Assembly: GCA_017480425.1 (NCBI GenBank)
Contig: JAFVAR010000047.1
Span: forward strand, 37,121 to 101,120
Reading direction: 5' to 3'
Origin: a bacterium
GTDB taxonomy: Bacteria; Cyanobacteriota; Vampirovibrionia; Gastranaerophilales; Gastranaerophilaceae
Length of the DNA: 64,000 nucleotides
In this document: in pieces, positions 24,003 through 32,522 of the stretch
How positions within the stretch are numbered: the stretch's first letter is position 1
How the letters are laid out: every line of letters begins with the position of its first letter
Program-made: the position numbers and the translations under genes
The notes under the pieces: generated by a model
What the model saw: the letters and a program-made list of their open reading frames with translations, nothing else
What the model was told of the DNA's origin: nothing
The model's database searches: none

Positions 24003-25109
24003 TCAACCCTGATTTTCGTCAACTTCAAAGTCACTGTAATCAAAATCTTCACCTTCATGATTTTCCTCTGAATTCTCAGATGAAGGCTCATCAATTTCAG
24101 GTGCCGCAGAATCCGCAGATGAATTTGAATCACTGACTTTTTCGATTCTTACTCCAAATCGGTCATTAATTATCACAAGTTCTCCCATTGCAACAACCTT
24201 ACCGCCGACCTTTAACGAAACTTTATTATCGTAAACGGAACATAAGTCAACGATTAGTCCTTCTTCTATGCTCTTAAGTTCACCCAAGGTAACTTTTACT
24301 TTGTCAAACTCAGCCATCATATCGACCTGTATGCTGTCCCACAAATTTGTATTTGCATCTTCGCTCATACTGCTTCCTCCGCCCATATCATATGGTTCTA
24401 TAATTTTTATATTTGGTTTAACTTGAAATTTCTGTATAATATTGTCGCAAACAAGTGTCATTTCCGAAGATTTACTATTTTCGAAAACAACTATATCGCC
24501 AATATCCAACTTTTTTATATCTGCAACGGGAAATGTTGTTGAACCCAAAATCAAGTTTACTTCCACTAAACTGCTTGCAAAATCCATATCATTAAATCTT
24601 ACTTCTGAAGTATCAATATTTTGTGGTGACAAAATATCTTTCGGAACAGATATAATGAATTTTGCAGCATTATCAGAACTTTCGCTTTTGACAAAATATG
24701 TTAAGTGCAATATTTCGTTATAACGCCTTTGCGGATCTATAGTAAAATTCGGGGCAAGTGATTCATACAAAAAATCATTAAAGGCAGTTACAATCCTAGC
24801 TTCAAGCTCTGATACTTCAGTTAATTCAAATTTTCTGTTATTTTTACCTAAAACTTTATCTAAAATAACATTAATTGCTTCTTGAGAAATTCTTATATAT
24901 ACATCATTCTTAGAATTTATTTTTACTTTGGTAACAAAAAAAGTTTCATTTTGTGCAAGAACATTCATGTTAGTACTGATTGAGGCAAGTTTATATTCAA
25001 ATCCGTCAAAAAAGAACTCGTTGCTGCAATTCTTGACAACAGGTGTAAAAATTGAATCATACCAGTTATATTGCTTATATAATTCATCAAAAAATACTGA
25101 ATTTATCAT
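24003..25109 (-). CDS. Flagellar C-ring protein with two SpoA domains (FliM/FliN-like)
   Basis: 368 residues. Residues about 1-170 are a FliM-middle-like region without a recognisable CheY-binding N-terminal peptide. A first SpoA domain lies at about 178-235 ('VEVNLILGSTTFPVADIKKLDIGDIVVF') and a second, closer to FliN, at about 258-325 ('DKVKVTLGELKSIEEGLIVDL', 'VSLKVGGKVVAMGELVIINDRFGVRI'). The last 40 residues are acidic and Ser-rich. Normal flagella split these domains between FliM and FliN; two in one chain is the plan of the non-flagellar type III protein SctQ. First gene of the minus-strand operon, 62 nt before fliO, divergent from ftsZ. Confidence 0.88.
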   Translation of the reverse strand: MINSVFFDELYKQYNWYDSIFTPVVKNCSNEFFFDGFEYKLASISTNMNVLAQNETFFVTKVKINSKNDVYIRISQEAINVILDKVLGKNNRKFELTEVSELEARIVTAFNDFLYESLAPNFTIDPQRRYNEILHLTYFVKSESSDNAAKFIISVPKDILSPQNIDTSEVRFNDMDFASSLVEVNLILGSTTFPVADIKKLDIGDIVVFENSKSSEMTLVCDNIIQKFQVKPNIKIIEPYDMGGGSSMSEDANTNLWDSIQVDMMAEFDKVKVTLGELKSIEEGLIVDLCSVYDNKVSLKVGGKVVAMGELVIINDRFGVRIEKVSDSNSSADSAAPEIDEPSSENSEENHEGEDFDYSDFEVDENQG

Positions 25110-25312
25110 ACCTAATCCCTACTATAGTCCACCGATATCATAGACTATTTTAAAGATAAAGAAATCAACTGTTTAGATGAATTTTTAGACATGTTAATTT
25201 ATATTACAATTCATGCAAAAAAACCGTCTTCAAAACTTTACATTTGTCTTCGTTTAAAATAGTATGTTAATATAGTGGTATAGTATAGAAAAGTAAAAAA
25301 AGAGGAATAGTC

Positions 25313-26479
25313 GTGGACAATTTAGGACCGGATATTTTTGGAAGAAGAGATGTTGAAAGTATTCAATCATCTGACAATATGAGCCAATACGGCGCGCCAG
25401 CAGTTAACCCTGCTAAAATTAAAGTTATAGGTGTCGGCGGCGGCGGCGGAAATGCAGTTAACCGAATGATTAAAGCCGGATTATCAGGCGTAGAATTCTG
25501 GTTAATGAACACTGATTTACAGATTTTAAATACTTCTTTGTGCAAAAATAAAATACAACTTGGCGCACAATTAACAAACGGACTTGGTGCCGGCGGAGAA
25601 CCTCAAGTTGGTGAAAAAGCTGCTGAAGAAGCTCAACAAGAAATTACTCAAGCTATTGAAGGCGCAGATATGGTATTTGTAACAGCAGGTATGGGCGGAG
25701 GAACCGGTACAGGTGCAGCTCCTGTTGTTGCAAAAATTGCAAAGGATCTTGGTATATTAACAATCGGTGTTGTTACAAAACCGTTCTCTTTTGAAGGAAA
25801 AAGAAGACAAAATCAAGCTCTTCAAGGGTTAGAAAAATTAAGAGAAGCTGTTGACGCACTTATTGTTATTCCGAATGATAAATTACTTGATGTTGTTGAC
25901 AGACGTGTATCGCTTCAAGAATCATTTATTGTTGTTGACGAAGTTCTTCTGAGAGGTGTTCAAGGTATCTCTGATATCATTACTATTCCGGGTTTAATAA
26001 ATGTTGACTTTGCAGATGTTAAGTCTGTAATGGCAGCTTCCGGTTCAGCATTGATGGGTATTGGCAGAGGCACAGGCGAAGGCAGGGCTATTGAAGCAGC
26101 AAAAATTGCAATTAATTCTCAATTATTGGAAACCTCAATTAATGGTGCTTCCGGTGTCATTGTTAATATCACAGGCGGTCCTGATATGACATTGCACGAA
26201 GTTACTGACGCAACAAATATCATTAATGATGCGGTTCTTGATGATGCAAGAGTTATAATCGGTGCTGTTGTTGATGATAACATTCAAGGTGAAATCCAAA
26301 TTACTGTAATTGCTACAGGTTTTGAACTTAAGTCTCAAATGCCTATTGAACAAAAAGTTGAAAATCGTTCAATCAGTGCAGCTGAATTCTTTTCAGGAGC
26401 ATTCAACAATACTCCTCAAAAAGCACCTACAATGACATCATTTGCAGATATTCAGATTCCTGATTTCTTAAGAAAATAG
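25313..26479 (+). CDS. ftsZ: Cell division protein FtsZ
   Basis: GTG start with AGAGGA upstream. 388 residues: N-terminal extension of about 35, '[17 protein letters not shown]', the tubulin signature '[10 protein letters not shown]' at about 128-137, '[14 protein letters not shown]', 'VIPNDKLL', the T7 loop '[12 protein letters not shown]', and a conserved C-terminal tail 'IQIPDFLRK' that would bind FtsA/SepF-type partners. The linker before the tail is short (about 40 residues). FtsZ forms the GTP-driven division ring. It is a lone gene here, without ftsA or ftsQ, divergent from the flagellar operon over 203 bp. Confidence 0.98.
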   Translation: MDNLGPDIFGRRDVESIQSSDNMSQYGAPAVNPAKIKVIGVGGGGGNAVNRMIKAGLSGVEFWLMNTDLQILNTSLCKNKIQLGAQLTNGLGAGGEPQVGEKAAEEAQQEITQAIEGADMVFVTAGMGGGTGTGAAPVVAKIAKDLGILTIGVVTKPFSFEGKRRQNQALQGLEKLREAVDALIVIPNDKLLDVVDRRVSLQESFIVVDEVLLRGVQGISDIITIPGLINVDFADVKSVMAASGSALMGIGRGTGEGRAIEAAKIAINSQLLETSINGASGVIVNITGGPDMTLHEVTDATNIINDAVLDDARVIIGAVVDDNIQGEIQITVIATGFELKSQMPIEQKVENRSISAAEFFSGAFNNTPQKAPTMTSFADIQIPDFLRK

Positions 26480-26502
26480 TAAAATTTAAAAATAAATAGC
26501 AG

Positions 26503-26540
26503 AGTCGAGCCATATAAATAGTGTGGCTCGACTTTGCTTT
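26503..26540 (+). terminator. Intrinsic terminator after ftsZ
   Basis: Perfect 10-bp stem AGTCGAGCCA / TGGCTCGACT with an 11-nt loop, followed by TTGCTTTT. It ends only 14 nt before the next start codon. Confidence 0.85.
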
Positions 26541-26553
26541 TAGAAAGGAGTTT

Positions 26554-26859
26554 ATGCACATATTACCAATTACACAAAAAATAAATAGTTTTTCTGCATC
26601 CAAATATGACAAAAAAGCTGAAGGATACAGAGGATACACCGCTGTAAATCCCAAAAATTCAATAGCTAAAAGTATCCGTGCACTTGATAAAAAAATTATA
26701 ACAAATATTAATAATATTTATCTTGGCTACAGAGAAGATAAAGAATTAATGGAAACTATGATTCACCGATATTCATTCATTGTAAGTGTAGAAAAAGAAA
26801 TTTTATACAGTAAATATTCTAAAAAACTTCAAAGAGCTTTACCGGCTAAATTTTTGTAA
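26554..26859 (+). CDS. Small basic protein of unknown function, 101 aa
   Basis: ATG at 26554, with AAAGGAG just upstream (3 nt spacing, tight). The N-terminus MHILPITQKINSFSASK carries the M-x-I-x-x-I ... F-S motif shared by other proteins in the window. The rest is basic and helical ('SIAKSIRALDKKIITNINNIYLGY', 'RYSFIVSVEKEILYSKYSKKLQ'). No signal peptide or known domain. The ftsZ terminator lies just before it, so it is expressed by read-through or by an unseen promoter. I recognise no family. Confidence 0.65.
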   Translation: MHILPITQKINSFSASKYDKKAEGYRGYTAVNPKNSIAKSIRALDKKIITNINNIYLGYREDKELMETMIHRYSFIVSVEKEILYSKYSKKLQRALPAKFL

Positions 26860-26862
26860 TTT

Positions 26863-27270
26863 TTAGTTGTGTATAAAAAAGCTAATATTTAGATAGGTCG
26901 CAAAAAGTATCCAAATTAAATACGGAATCAAAATTAAACCTGAAAGTTTTGATACCGAAAAAAATTTGGCAATCATCAGAATTACCATAATATCCAGAAG
27001 TATAATAATTACAAGTGCAAGTCCAATATTATGTGCATAAAAAAATGCAGGGCTCCAAGCAAGATTTAATAGCATTTGCACTACAAAATAAATATACCCT
27101 GAAAACTTACTACAAGAAGAAAACTTTATAGTATACAAAATAAGCGCTACAAATATTGTAATATATAAAATAATCCACACAGGAGTAAAAACCCATGCCG
27201 GAGGGTTTAACAGAGGTTTTGTTAATGTATCATACCAATTAGAATCAAACATAACAAAAGTATTATTCAA
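26863..27270 (-). CDS. tspO: TspO/MBR-family membrane protein
   Basis: 135 residues with five membrane helices and the TspO signatures 'WYDTLTKPLLNPPAWVFTPVWIILY', 'LNLAWSPAFFYAHNIGLA' and 'LILIPYLIWILFATYLNISFF'. It is a little shorter than usual (about 155), lacking most of helix 1. Family members bind porphyrins and cholesterol and may break down or move tetrapyrroles, often under stress. It converges with the small gene at 26859 with a 3-nt gap. Ligand here is unknown. Confidence 0.9.
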   Translation of the reverse strand: MNNTFVMFDSNWYDTLTKPLLNPPAWVFTPVWIILYITIFVALILYTIKFSSCSKFSGYIYFVVQMLLNLAWSPAFFYAHNIGLALVIIILLDIMVILMIAKFFSVSKLSGLILIPYLIWILFATYLNISFFIHN

Positions 27271-27299
27271 AATGAGATTATTTTAATTCCACAACTTAC

Positions 27300-28202
27300 T
27301 TATTTTTTTACGACAAAAGAAATCCACTGATCTTGGGTAATTGTATCAATAATTTTTAAACCGTTCTTTCTGATTGACTCAAGAACAACAGGTTTTTTTT
27401 CATCAAGAATGCCGCTCAGAGAAAGAATTCCGTCATCTTTCATAATATTTTTCAAATCTTCCATGATTTCTGCGAGAACATTATGCAAAATATTTGCGCA
27501 AACAAAATCATATCTTTCAGTTACTTTGTCCGCAGTATTTAATTCAAATTTTACAGAACCGTCATCAATAAGTCCGTTTTTTATAGCATTTTCTTTTGCA
27601 ACATCAATAACTGTTTCATCAATATCACATCCGTATACTTTTGATGCACCGAGTTTTTTGGCAAGTATTGCAAGAATACCTGAACCCATACCAATATCCG
27701 CCATTGTGTCACCTGATTTTAAATATTTTTCCAATGCTTTCATACACAACTGCGTTGTTTGGTGTGTACCTGTACCAAAAGCGCATCCGGGATCTAAGGT
27801 TATAATAATTTCACCTTCTTTTGGAGTATGTTCAAGCCAACTCGGAACAACGGCAATTTTATCCGTCACATGGGTCACTGTCCACTTTTCTTTCCATTTT
27901 TTTGACCAGTCTTGGTTTTCTTTTTCATCTATCTGAATTTCCCAAGTTCCCAGTTCTTCATCCGTAAATCCACGTGATTTTAAAATTTCTCGTTCTGTCA
28001 TTAGAACTTCTTTAGGATTTTTATCAAGAGAGGTTAAAAATACCCTCAACGTTCCCTCAGTTGTAGCAGTCATTATTAAATCCTTATATGTTTCTTCAGC
28101 AAGAACTACACCTTCACAATCAAAATTTGTGAAACAAATATCCGAAACTATATCTTCCATATTAGGATTTATAGAAATTTTAAGTTCAAAATAATTATTC
28201 AT
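27300..28202 (-). CDS. prmA: Ribosomal protein L11 methyltransferase
   Basis: 300 residues. The N-terminal substrate-recognition domain is followed by a class I SAM domain with 'DTMADIGMGSGILAILAKKLGASKVYGCDID' and the family motif 'LDPGCAFGTGTHQTTQLCMKAL'. 'FVCANILHNVLAEI' is the active-site N-P-P-Y-equivalent region. PrmA trimethylates ribosomal protein L11. It follows the acc genes but is separated from them by a terminator. Confidence 0.94.
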   Translation of the reverse strand: MNNYFELKISINPNMEDIVSDICFTNFDCEGVVLAEETYKDLIMTATTEGTLRVFLTSLDKNPKEVLMTEREILKSRGFTDEELGTWEIQIDEKENQDWSKKWKEKWTVTHVTDKIAVVPSWLEHTPKEGEIIITLDPGCAFGTGTHQTTQLCMKALEKYLKSGDTMADIGMGSGILAILAKKLGASKVYGCDIDETVIDVAKENAIKNGLIDDGSVKFELNTADKVTERYDFVCANILHNVLAEIMEDLKNIMKDDGILSLSGILDEKKPVVLESIRKNGLKIIDTITQDQWISFVVKK

Positions 28203-28219
28203 AATATTCCTTTTTAATT

Positions 28220-28253
28220 AAACTGCCTCGGTATTTTTATACCAAGGCAGTTT
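28220..28253 (-). terminator. Intrinsic terminator after accA
   Basis: Stem of 15 pairs with one mismatch (AAACTGCCTTGGTAT / ATACCGAGGCAGTTT on the minus strand), 4-nt loop, starting 9 nt past the accA stop codon. Confidence 0.82.
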
Positions 28254-28261
28254 TTTATACT

Positions 28262-29218
28262 CTAACCTTCAATAAATTTTCCCATCTTTCGGAACTTATT
28301 ATATCTTTGAGTTCTGAGCTCTTCCGATGACATTTTGTTTAATTTATTTAATGCGTTTGATATTGATTTTTTCATTGATTCAGCAGTCGCACTGTAATCA
28401 TTATGCGCACCACCCAACGGTTCAGGGATTTCTTCATCTATCACACCTAATTTTAACAAGTCTTTTGATGTAATTTTAAGTGCTTCAGCTGCTTCTGAAT
28501 ACATTGCCGCATCTCTCCACAAAATAGATGCACACCCTTCAGGAGAAATGACCGTATAATAAGCATGCTCAAACATCATAACATAGTTTGAAACAGCAAG
28601 TCCTAAAGCACCTCCGCTGCAGCCTTCTCCGGTAATTATCGAAATAACCGGAACAGAAAGTTTTGACATTTCTCTGAGGTTCATGGCAATTGCCGCACCT
28701 TGTCCGGTTTCCTCTGCCATTATTCCGGGATACGCTCCCGGAGTATCAACTAAAGTAACAATAGGAAGTTTAAATTTATCCGCATGCCTGAATAAGCGTA
28801 ATGCCTTTCTGTATCCTTGAGGCTGAGGCATGCCAAAATTATATTCCAAATTTTCCTTTGTACTTTTGCCTTTTTGTACTCCTATTATCATTATTGGTTT
28901 GCCATCAAATTTGGCAAGTCCGCCGATTATGGCTCTGTCATCCATTCCTTCTCTGTCACCGTGAAGTTCAACAAAATTTTCACACATTAAATTTACATAA
29001 TCTAAAAATTTTGGTCTTTCCGGATGTCGAGCAATTTGTAGTTTTTGTGAAGGTTTCAATTTTGAGTATAACTCCTTTTTATAATCTTCTGCCTGCTTTT
29101 CAAATGATTCAATTTGAGTTTCCAAATCCATACCGGAAATTTCGCTCATTTGTTTTAATTCATCTATTTTATTTTGTATATCTATAATTGGTTTTTCAAA
29201 ATCCAATACCGTTGCCAT
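28262..29218 (-). CDS. accA: Acetyl-CoA carboxylase carboxyltransferase subunit alpha
   Basis: 318 residues, normal length: 'LDFEKPIIDIQNKIDELKQM', 'IARHPERPKFLDYVNLM', 'FVELHGDREGMDDRAIIGGLA', 'VTLVDTPGAYPGIMAEETGQG', 'GEGCSGGALGLAVSNYVMMFEHAYYTVISPEGCASILW'. With AccD it moves CO2 from carboxybiotin to acetyl-CoA, the first step of fatty-acid synthesis. One nt separates it from accD. Confidence 0.97.
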   Translation of the reverse strand: MATVLDFEKPIIDIQNKIDELKQMSEISGMDLETQIESFEKQAEDYKKELYSKLKPSQKLQIARHPERPKFLDYVNLMCENFVELHGDREGMDDRAIIGGLAKFDGKPIMIIGVQKGKSTKENLEYNFGMPQPQGYRKALRLFRHADKFKLPIVTLVDTPGAYPGIMAEETGQGAAIAMNLREMSKLSVPVISIITGEGCSGGALGLAVSNYVMMFEHAYYTVISPEGCASILWRDAAMYSEAAEALKITSKDLLKLGVIDEEIPEPLGGAHNDYSATAESMKKSISNALNKLNKMSSEELRTQRYNKFRKMGKFIEG

Positions 29219-29219
29219 T

Positions 29220-30086
29220 TTACACCCCGTGCATATCTAAAATATTAGCTAATGTTTTTCTTAAATTCTTTCTTTTGGATACTACATCAACTTGACCGCA
29301 CTTAAGCAAGTATTCCGCAGTTTGAAAATCATCCGGCAGTTTTTGTCTTATTGTTTGTTCAATAACTCTTCTGCCGGCAAATCCTATTCTTGCACCTTGT
29401 TCTGCAATAATTATGTCACCAAGCGTACCAAAACTTGCAGTTATACCGCCAAAAGTAGGTTCAGTGAGTAAATTTATATAAAGTATGCCGGCTTCATCCA
29501 GTTTGCCGGCAGCACATGAAGTTTTTGCCATTTGCATGAGAGACAATGCGCTTTCTTGCATTCTTGCTCCGCCTGATGAAGTAATCGCAAGCATCGGAAT
29601 TTTTAACTCCAAAGCTTTTTCCATAATACGGGTAACTTTTTCACCGACTACACTGCCCATTGAGCCACCCATGTAATCAAAATCCATAACCGCTGCAGCT
29701 ACTTTATGACCGTCAATTTTACCAATACCTGTAATTACAGCTTCATCCAGACCGGTTTTTTCATGAGCCTTTTTAAGTCTGTCTGCATAAGACTCGGTAT
29801 CTACAAATCCCAGAGGATCTGTCGGTAAAATATTTTTAAACAGCTCCTCAAAAGAATCTTCATCAAATAGCTGACTTATTCTTTTTTTTGCGTTTATACG
29901 ATAGTGATAATCACAATGAGGACATACCATCATATTTTCTTCTAACTCCGTCTTCAGAAGCTGAGTGTCACAATGTACACACTTCGTCCATAATTCAGGA
30001 GCATCTGTATCCAAGCCCTTTATTTCTTTTGCTCTGCGTTCAATTTGAGCTTCCTTGCGCTTATCAAACCATTCTTGTATTGTCAT
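29220..30086 (-). CDS. accD: Acetyl-CoA carboxylase carboxyltransferase subunit beta
   Basis: 288 residues. The N-terminal zinc ribbon is C-x2-C-x15-C-x2-C ('CVHCDTQL' ... 'CPHCDYHYR'), and the carboxyltransferase core has 'AVMDFDYMGGSMGSVVGEKVTR', 'ITSSGGARMQESALSLMQMAKTS' and 'GFAGRRVIEQTIRQKLP'. First gene of the accD-accA pair; the biotin carrier and carboxylase subunits are not in the window. Confidence 0.97.
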   Translation of the reverse strand: MTIQEWFDKRKEAQIERRAKEIKGLDTDAPELWTKCVHCDTQLLKTELEENMMVCPHCDYHYRINAKKRISQLFDEDSFEELFKNILPTDPLGFVDTESYADRLKKAHEKTGLDEAVITGIGKIDGHKVAAAVMDFDYMGGSMGSVVGEKVTRIMEKALELKIPMLAITSSGGARMQESALSLMQMAKTSCAAGKLDEAGILYINLLTEPTFGGITASFGTLGDIIIAEQGARIGFAGRRVIEQTIRQKLPDDFQTAEYLLKCGQVDVVSKRKNLRKTLANILDMHGV

Positions 30087-30221
30087 ATATTATACACATT
30101 CCCGACTGTTTAATGTCGTCCTTTTCTTTATCGTTTATAAAATGCAATATGCACTCCATCATTTTACATCAAAAATATAATAAAGAGCTAAGAAGTAACA
30201 ATTTGTTAACTTAAAAACAGA

Positions 30222-30878
30222 TTAAACTAATCCCTCCTTAAGTGCTTTAACTGCTGCTTGCGTCCTATCATCCACCACAAGTTTTTGTATTATATTACAA
30301 ACATGTGCTTTTGCTGTATGTTCACTTATAGTAAGAGTTTGCGCTATTTCGCTGTTAGATTGACCGTCAACGACAAGTTTGAGAACTTCATATTCTCTCT
30401 GTGTTAAATTCGAATGTGACTGTTTAAATGCACTCCTTGATAACTGTCTTGACGGAATTATACCATTATTTTTATCTTTTATAAAAGGAACCATCTGAGG
30501 GTCAATCCACATCGCTCCGTCATTAACCATTCTGATAACATTCATTAAATAGTCCGTATTAATATCTTTTATCACATATGCATTTGCGCCTGCGATTAAT
30601 GATGCGTTTAACTCCCCGTCATCAATATGCGACGTTAGCATAATAACTTTAATATTTTTATTATTCTCTAATATTTGCTTTGTTGCATCTATTCCGCTTA
30701 TATCTTCTAATCCGATATCCATAAGCACAATATCCGGTTTTATAAGTTTTGATTTTTCAATGGCCTCCTTACCGTTTGTAGCCTCTCCTATAATTTCCAT
30801 ATCCGGATAATCATTAAACAAAGCTCTTATCCCTATTCGCATTAATTTTTGGTCTTCAACGAGCAAGATTTTTATCAT
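30222..30878 (-). CDS. Response regulator, NarL/FixJ type
   Basis: 218 residues. Receiver domain (1-120) with acidic pocket 'VEDQK', phosphate-accepting Asp54 in 'VLMDIGLED', Thr in 'VIMLTSH' and Lys in 'AYVIKD'. A LuxR-type HTH lies at about 153-210 ('LTQREYEVLKLVVDGQSNSEIAQTLTISEHTAKAHV'). No sensor kinase is adjacent, so it is an orphan regulator; a phosphorelay elsewhere must serve it. The arrangement recalls cyanobacterial orphan NarL regulators. Targets are not visible. Confidence 0.93.
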   Translation of the reverse strand: MIKILLVEDQKLMRIGIRALFNDYPDMEIIGEATNGKEAIEKSKLIKPDIVLMDIGLEDISGIDATKQILENNKNIKVIMLTSHIDDGELNASLIAGANAYVIKDINTDYLMNVIRMVNDGAMWIDPQMVPFIKDKNNGIIPSRQLSRSAFKQSHSNLTQREYEVLKLVVDGQSNSEIAQTLTISEHTAKAHVCNIIQKLVVDDRTQAAVKALKEGLV

Positions 30879-31018
30879 GACAAATCTCCTATTTAAATAA
30901 ATACTAAAAGAACATTTCCAAAAGATGAATTAGAGCTTTAAGTATAGATGCAGACAATGTTTAAAAGTTTAAACTTATAAGTATTTTTAGAATCAAATTT
31001 ATACAATTTGTATAGTAC

Positions 31019-31048
31019 TTGACAAGCATGTTTATAGTGTGATATAAA
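31019..31048 (+). promoter_or_regulatory. Sigma-70-type promoter of the ACT-domain gene
   Basis: TTGACA (31019-31024) and TATAAA (31043-31048) with an 18-bp spacer (17 if ATATAA is used). Transcription would start near 31055, giving a leader of about 77 nt. Confidence 0.7.
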
Positions 31049-31074
31049 GTAGGTGGGGTAAATGTATATTTTTG

Positions 31075-31103
31075 AGTCTTGCACATTCTGCAAGACTTTC
31101 CTT
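31075..31103 (+). promoter_or_regulatory. Hairpin in the leader of the ACT-domain gene (attenuator-like)
   Basis: AGTCTTGC / GCAAGACT, 8-bp stem with 7-nt loop, followed by TTCCTTTTG, inside the leader between promoter and start codon. It is terminator-shaped but the T run is broken, so it may be an attenuator or only an mRNA-stabilising hairpin. Confidence 0.5.
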
Positions 31104-31131
31104 TTGCCAGAACTTAACATAAGGATTTATT

Positions 31132-31410
31132 ATGGATGATTTTAAAATAATTATTACGGTTTCCGGAGCAGATAAAGTTGGTATAGTAGCAGGAATATCT
31201 TCTGCACTTAAAGAATGCAAAGTTAATATTGAAGATATAAAACAAACTTTAATGCAAGGACATTTTGTCATGTTTATGCTATGCGATATCCAAACTTCTG
31301 ACCTTAATTTTAAAGAAATTAAAAACAGACTTATTGAAGAAGGCAACAGACTGGAAGTTGAAGTTTGGGTTCAAAAAAAAGGTATTTTTGAAAAAATGCA
31401 TACAGTTTAA
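31132..31410 (+). CDS. ACT-domain protein, 92 aa
   Basis: AAGGA lies before the ATG. A single ACT domain of the kind seen in small stand-alone regulators: 'KIIITVSGADKVGIVAGISSALKECKVNIEDIKQTLMQGHFVMFMLCDIQ' followed by a second half 'FKEIKNRLIEEGNRLEVEVWVQKK'. ACT domains bind amino acids or other small ligands and pass the signal on to a partner protein. With no fused enzyme, this is a ligand sensor whose partner is unknown. The leader hairpin hints at control before translation. Confidence 0.88.
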   Translation: MDDFKIIITVSGADKVGIVAGISSALKECKVNIEDIKQTLMQGHFVMFMLCDIQTSDLNFKEIKNRLIEEGNRLEVEVWVQKKGIFEKMHTV

Positions 31411-31417
31411 ATATATA

Positions 31418-31446
31418 TGACAAATTTATTTTTTACATTTTATAAT
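31418..31446 (+). promoter_or_regulatory. Promoter giving a nearly leaderless mRNA for the gene at 31452
   Basis: ATGACA at 31418 region, about 18-bp spacer, TATAAT (31441-31446). The ATG at 31452 starts 5 nt after the -10 box and no ribosome binding site exists. Confidence 0.5.
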
Positions 31447-31451
31447 ATATT

Positions 31452-32516
31452 ATGAACATTTTACCTTTAAACAATTACAGTTATTCACGTAATCCTTCTA
31501 TGCAAGGAATAGTACATTTTTCTACAATTTTTTCAAGAGTATTTATAAGCAGAATTCTGGAAGAAGGTATTCCATGCGCATACACAGGCAAAAAACTTAT
31601 GCCTCCGCAAAATTTAAACCAATTAAAAAGAGAGCCGGAAGAAGGAAAAATATTGGCTTCTTTACAACAATATAAAGATGAATTTATAGGAAAAGATAAA
31701 AGATTTGTTGGTGCACTGTTGGAAGAAAAATATCTCGCTCCATATAAAAATTTTGCTGATTGTTTAAAAATCATATATGATAAAATGGTAAAATCATACA
31801 AATCAGTCGTATTAATAGGTCTTGATAATATATCTACACTACTGAAATACAAAGGAGAAGGGGACGAAAAAGAACTATCGGAAACTATTTCGGATTACCT
31901 CAACAATGCTGTATTTGGTAACGATCAAGAAGACAGTCTTGTTTTACAAGATATGATAATAAAATTCATAAAAGAACACGCATTTAATGATATTTCTATA
32001 CTAAATTTCGTTAAAAAAACACTAAATAACATTTCAAAAGAAAAGGAAAATCTTGATTCTTTTAAAGAAAAATTTGTTAACGTTTATAATGCCGATATGC
32101 CAATAATCAACGTAATGAGAAACATCACATCTTCATACGAACATATATTTCCCCGCTCGCTCAATGAACCGGACGAAAACTTTAAAGCACAAATATTAAC
32201 AAGTTATAAAATTAATCACGACAAGGGCAATACACTTATTGATGATTTCATTATCAAAAGCGAATATCCAGTTGCAAAAAATATTCAAAATCAAATAAAT
32301 CGCTTAATTGAGATATATAAGAAGTGGCAATCAGAAGATTCCACGGAATTAAGCTCAAAGCTTGTACTTTACATGTTTGTACTTGAATATGAATTTGCAC
32401 GCAAATCAGACATAATAAGAATAGATTTGAGCAAACTCACAGAACTTATGTCTCCGCAAGACATTGTAAAACTAAGAACAAGAGCTAAAAATTTATTAGA
32501 TTATTCCCTTTTATAA
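31452..32516 (+). CDS. Unknown protein with lineage-type N-terminus, 354 aa
   Basis: The product begins MNILPLNNYSYSRNPSMQGI and is then almost wholly helical and charged (for example 'EDSLVLQDMIIKFIKEHAFN', 'LSKLTELMSPQDIVKLRTRAK'). A segment 'IPCAYTGKKLMPPQNLNQLKREP' near residue 40 resembles a small C-x-Y-T-G-K element. No signal peptide or membrane helix. I recognise no domain. It has its own promoter and converges with recA. The N-terminal motif links it to six other proteins in this window. Confidence 0.7.
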   Translation: MNILPLNNYSYSRNPSMQGIVHFSTIFSRVFISRILEEGIPCAYTGKKLMPPQNLNQLKREPEEGKILASLQQYKDEFIGKDKRFVGALLEEKYLAPYKNFADCLKIIYDKMVKSYKSVVLIGLDNISTLLKYKGEGDEKELSETISDYLNNAVFGNDQEDSLVLQDMIIKFIKEHAFNDISILNFVKKTLNNISKEKENLDSFKEKFVNVYNADMPIINVMRNITSSYEHIFPRSLNEPDENFKAQILTSYKINHDKGNTLIDDFIIKSEYPVAKNIQNQINRLIEIYKKWQSEDSTELSSKLVLYMFVLEYEFARKSDIIRIDLSKLTELMSPQDIVKLRTRAKNLLDYSLL

Positions 32517-32522
32517 ATTATG

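Noticed and set aside
27409..27936. 175-codon plus-strand frame opposite prmA
   Set aside because: Lies wholly antisense to a well-conserved enzyme; composition typical of a shadow frame.
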